Source: Saccharopolyspora shandongensis (lineage in GTDB: Bacteria > Actinomycetota > Actinomycetes > Mycobacteriales > Pseudonocardiaceae). From it: a stretch of 64,000 bases of DNA. Where the stretch lies: NCBI RefSeq assembly GCF_900106995.1, contig NZ_FNOK01000018.1, positions 91,834 to 155,833 of the forward strand, read 5' to 3'. Under the pieces are notes generated by a model that saw only the letters and a list, made by a program, of their open reading frames with translations, made no database searches and was not told the DNA's origin. A program made the translations under genes and the position numbers. Shown here in pieces: positions 62,441 through 64,000 of the stretch (position 1 is the stretch's first letter; the number at the start of each line of letters is the position of its first letter).

Positions 62441-62698
62441 ATGGATGAGCTGATCAGGATCAGCGCCTACGCCCAGGATGGACAGCTAGTCCAGTCCTTC
62501 TTTGTCAACGGAATCGAGATCTTTCCGCGCAGGGATATCCAGGTCACCCCGGATGACCAGCTGCTGCGCCACGGCGCAGACGGATATCGACGGAAGATGC
62601 AGGACGTGATGCGTGAGCTGCCGCTCTCGGCCGCGATCAGGCTCGGCCGATGGACAGAAGAAACGATCGAGCTGGGAGGCGTCCGTGGTGGGTTCTGA
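62441..62698 (+). CDS. Hypothetical protein, 85 aa
   Basis: ATG 62441 with AGGAG 9 nt upstream; ATG 62432 is also possible. LIRISAYAQDGQLVQSFFVN, then LGRWTEETIELGG. Beta-rich, no known family. Overlaps the next gene by 14 nt, so the pair is coupled. Confidence 0.55.
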   Translation: MDELIRISAYAQDGQLVQSFFVNGIEIFPRRDIQVTPDDQLLRHGADGYRRKMQDVMRELPLSAAIRLGRWTEETIELGGVRGGF

Positions 62699-63041
62699 AG
62701 ATCGTTCGCTGCTGGCGTGGGCCGACGAACCGGTCGACGGCGCGCCGATGTCCGCGGTGAAGGCGATTCTTGCGCGGCCAACCGACTTGCACCCGCGACT
62801 GCGGCCCGACGACCCCAAGAACGTGCAGCACGACAACACGCTGCGTGCGCAGTGGGCAGCGCACGCACTAGCTGCCCGAATTGAGCAGGTGCATGGGTCG
62901 GATGACCAACCGCTCGAGACCGTTGTTGAGGATCTGGTGGCCGATCTATGGCACTTCTGCGACGCATTCGGCATCAACTTCGAAGAGATCATCGAGAAGG
63001 GAGCGGAGCGACACGCAGACGAAGCAGCCGGCGAAATATGA
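62685..63041 (+). CDS. Hypothetical protein, 118 aa
   Basis: GTG 62685 (a GTG GTG pair) with GGGAGG upstream. MSAVKAILARPTDLHPRLRP, then ALAARIEQVHGSDDQPLETV and VADLWHFCDAFGINFEEIIE form a helical protein. No known domain. Coupled to the 85-aa gene. Confidence 0.6.
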   Translation: MVGSEDRSLLAWADEPVDGAPMSAVKAILARPTDLHPRLRPDDPKNVQHDNTLRAQWAAHALAARIEQVHGSDDQPLETVVEDLVADLWHFCDAFGINFEEIIEKGAERHADEAAGEI

Positions 63042-63221
63042 GCGCCCAGTGTTTAGGTGCTAGCCCGGAACCAGCTAGCAACCGAGATGTCGCCCAAATC
63101 TCGGGAGCTCGGTGCTGCAGGAGGCGCCCGTATTTCCTGCCAATGCTGGCATCCCTGGAAGGAGCGAGTGTGACAGCAACCCGCTGATTCCACGCCACAC
63201 GACAATACCCCGGAGGGAACG

Positions 63222-63270
63222 ATGCCGAAGTACACTGTCACCGGTCTACGTAACCAGACCACGAAAGCCG
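63222..63270 (+). pseudogene. 5' end of a small gene cut by an IS21 element
   Basis: ATG 63222, with GGAGGGAACG upstream, reads PKYTVTGLRNQTTKAV and then runs into the IS end at about 63271. The remaining frame to 63345 comes from the IS. The missing 3' part is outside the window. Confidence 0.5.
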
Positions 63271-64000
63271 TGTGTCAACGGCGGCCGAATGTGGATCCGG
63301 CTGCGGCGGCTGAAAACGGACCCACCCCCTTGGTTGTTGATGTTTAGTCGTTGGTCTTGGTGGCTGTGGGGACGCGACCGAGGTCTTCTCGGTCTTTGAG
63401 TCGGTAGCTGTCTCCTTTCAGTGAGATGACTTCGGCGTGGTGGACGAGGCGGTCGATCATGGCTGCGGCGACGACGTCGTCACCGAAGACCTCGCCCCAG
63501 CGGCCGAACGGCTTGTTGCTGGTGACGATCAGGCTGGCTCTCTCGTAGCGGGAAGAGACCAGTTGGAAGAACAAGTTCGCGGCCTCGGCTTCGAAGGGGA
63601 TGTAGCCGACCTCGTCGATGATCAGCAGCGGGATCCGGCCGAGTTTGACCAGTTCCTGTTGGAGTCGGCCGGCGTGGCTTGCCTCGGCAAGGCGGGCGAC
63701 CCATTGAGCTGCGGTGGCGAAGGAGACCCGGTGTCCGGCCTGGCAGGCGCGGATGCCCAGCCCGATCGACAGGTGGATCTTGCCGGTGCCGGGAGGCCCG
63801 AGGAACACTACGTTTTCTTTTCCTGCAATGAAATCCAGTGTCCCGAGATGCGTGATCGTGTCGCGTTTCAGGGAACGCTGGTGGTCGAAATCGAACTCCT
63901 CCAAGGACTTCCTGCTCGGGAACCGGGCGGTGCGGATACGTCCCTCACCGCCGTGGGACTCGCGAGCGGCGACCTCGCGTTGCAGGCAAGCGGCCAGGAA
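63271..64000 (-). mobile_element. IS21-family element, partial
   Basis: The sequence TGTGTCAACGGCGGCC at 63271 has the look of an IS21 terminal repeat (TG-start followed by a GC-rich repeat), and the istB gene follows inside. The other end and istA lie beyond the window edge. The exact first base of the element is uncertain by a few bases. Confidence 0.7.
63344..64000 (-). CDS. istB: IstB helper ATPase, partial, Walker A changed
   Basis: The stop is at 63344 and the frame is open to the window edge, so the start is missing. The visible N-terminal part reads FLAACLQREVAARESHGGEG, then SLEEFDFDHQRSLKR. Walker A is GPPGTGKIHLSIGLG, where the normal Thr/Ser after GK is Ile (ACC to ATC). Walker B is LLIIDEVGYIPF, and VTSNKPFGRWGEVF follows. 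IstB loads the IS21 transposase on target DNA. The change removes the Mg-binding hydroxyl and probably weakens or stops ATP use. Confidence 0.85.
   Translation of the reverse strand, partial: FLAACLQREVAARESHGGEGRIRTARFPSRKSLEEFDFDHQRSLKRDTITHLGTLDFIAGKENVVFLGPPGTGKIHLSIGLGIRACQAGHRVSFATAAQWVARLAEASHAGRLQQELVKLGRIPLLIIDEVGYIPFEAEAANLFFQLVSSRYERASLIVTSNKPFGRWGEVFGDDVVAAAMIDRLVHHAEVISLKGDSYRLKDREDLGRVPTATKTND

Overview
The window is GC-rich DNA from an actinomycete. Support for this comes from an Lsr2-type protein, a WhiB protein, a DUF3558-like lipoprotein pair, an XRE/ImmA/MAB_1171c cluster, an SCO4402-type immunity protein, frequent GTG and TTG starts and 4-nt ATGA/GTGA overlaps. A Pseudonocardiales host is my best guess from gene style alone. 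No rRNA or tRNA gene was found, so placement below class is inference.

Layout. 0-6 kb: an Lsr2 dimerisation-domain protein without the usual DNA-binding tail, a 2H phosphoesterase, and a graveyard of broken genes (creatininase family, TniB, serine recombinase, a CGCG/PGHD protein). 5.6-12.5 kb: APH-like kinase with an XRE regulator, a primase-polymerase-like protein, small membrane proteins and tandem lipoprotein-type paralogues. 12.7-17.5 kb: a RapZ C-terminal-domain protein and a CYTH protein, then a WXG-type partner, a polymorphic toxin and its immunity gene, followed by a complete 1,028-bp IS5-family element with a TCA target duplication. 18-21 kb: four conserved proteins of unknown function between strong terminators. 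21.5-25.9 kb: WhiB, then XRE, ImmA/IrrE peptidase, MAB_1171c-type membrane protein and amidohydrolase. 26-28 kb (minus strand): a KAS III-like acyltransferase with the nucleophile Cys replaced by Ser, next to small secreted peptides.

28.4-40.3 kb is a complete Tad/Flp pilus locus: prepilin peptidase, lipoprotein, CpaB-like SAF protein, TadZ, TadA, TadB, TadC, a Flp-like pilin, three TadE/G-like pseudopilins and a 976-aa membrane protein joining LysM domains to a SARP-type BTAD region. 40.7-41.8 kb holds a multiply frameshifted murD. 42.4-48.6 kb is a stress-type cassette: cold-shock protein, STAS protein, hemolysin III, Hsp20 and three close MerR paralogues. Two of the MerR genes have very long GC-rich palindromes just upstream.

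49.2-56 kb is a Tn7-like transposition operon (tnsA-tniA-tniB-tniQ, minus strand). 57-63 kb looks like phage- or plasmid-derived DNA with less extreme GC in places. A hairpin-rich leader precedes a zinc-ribbon amidoligase overlapped by a class II glutamine amidotransferase, then small unknown proteins. The right edge is an IS21-family element that truncates a small gene; its IstB has a changed Walker A residue.

The best candidates for poorly described biology are the amidoligase/GATase module with its structured leader, the triple MerR/palindrome/Hsp20 cassette beside the Tn7-like operon, the Ser-type KAS III with small secreted peptides, and the RapZ/CYTH neighbourhood.
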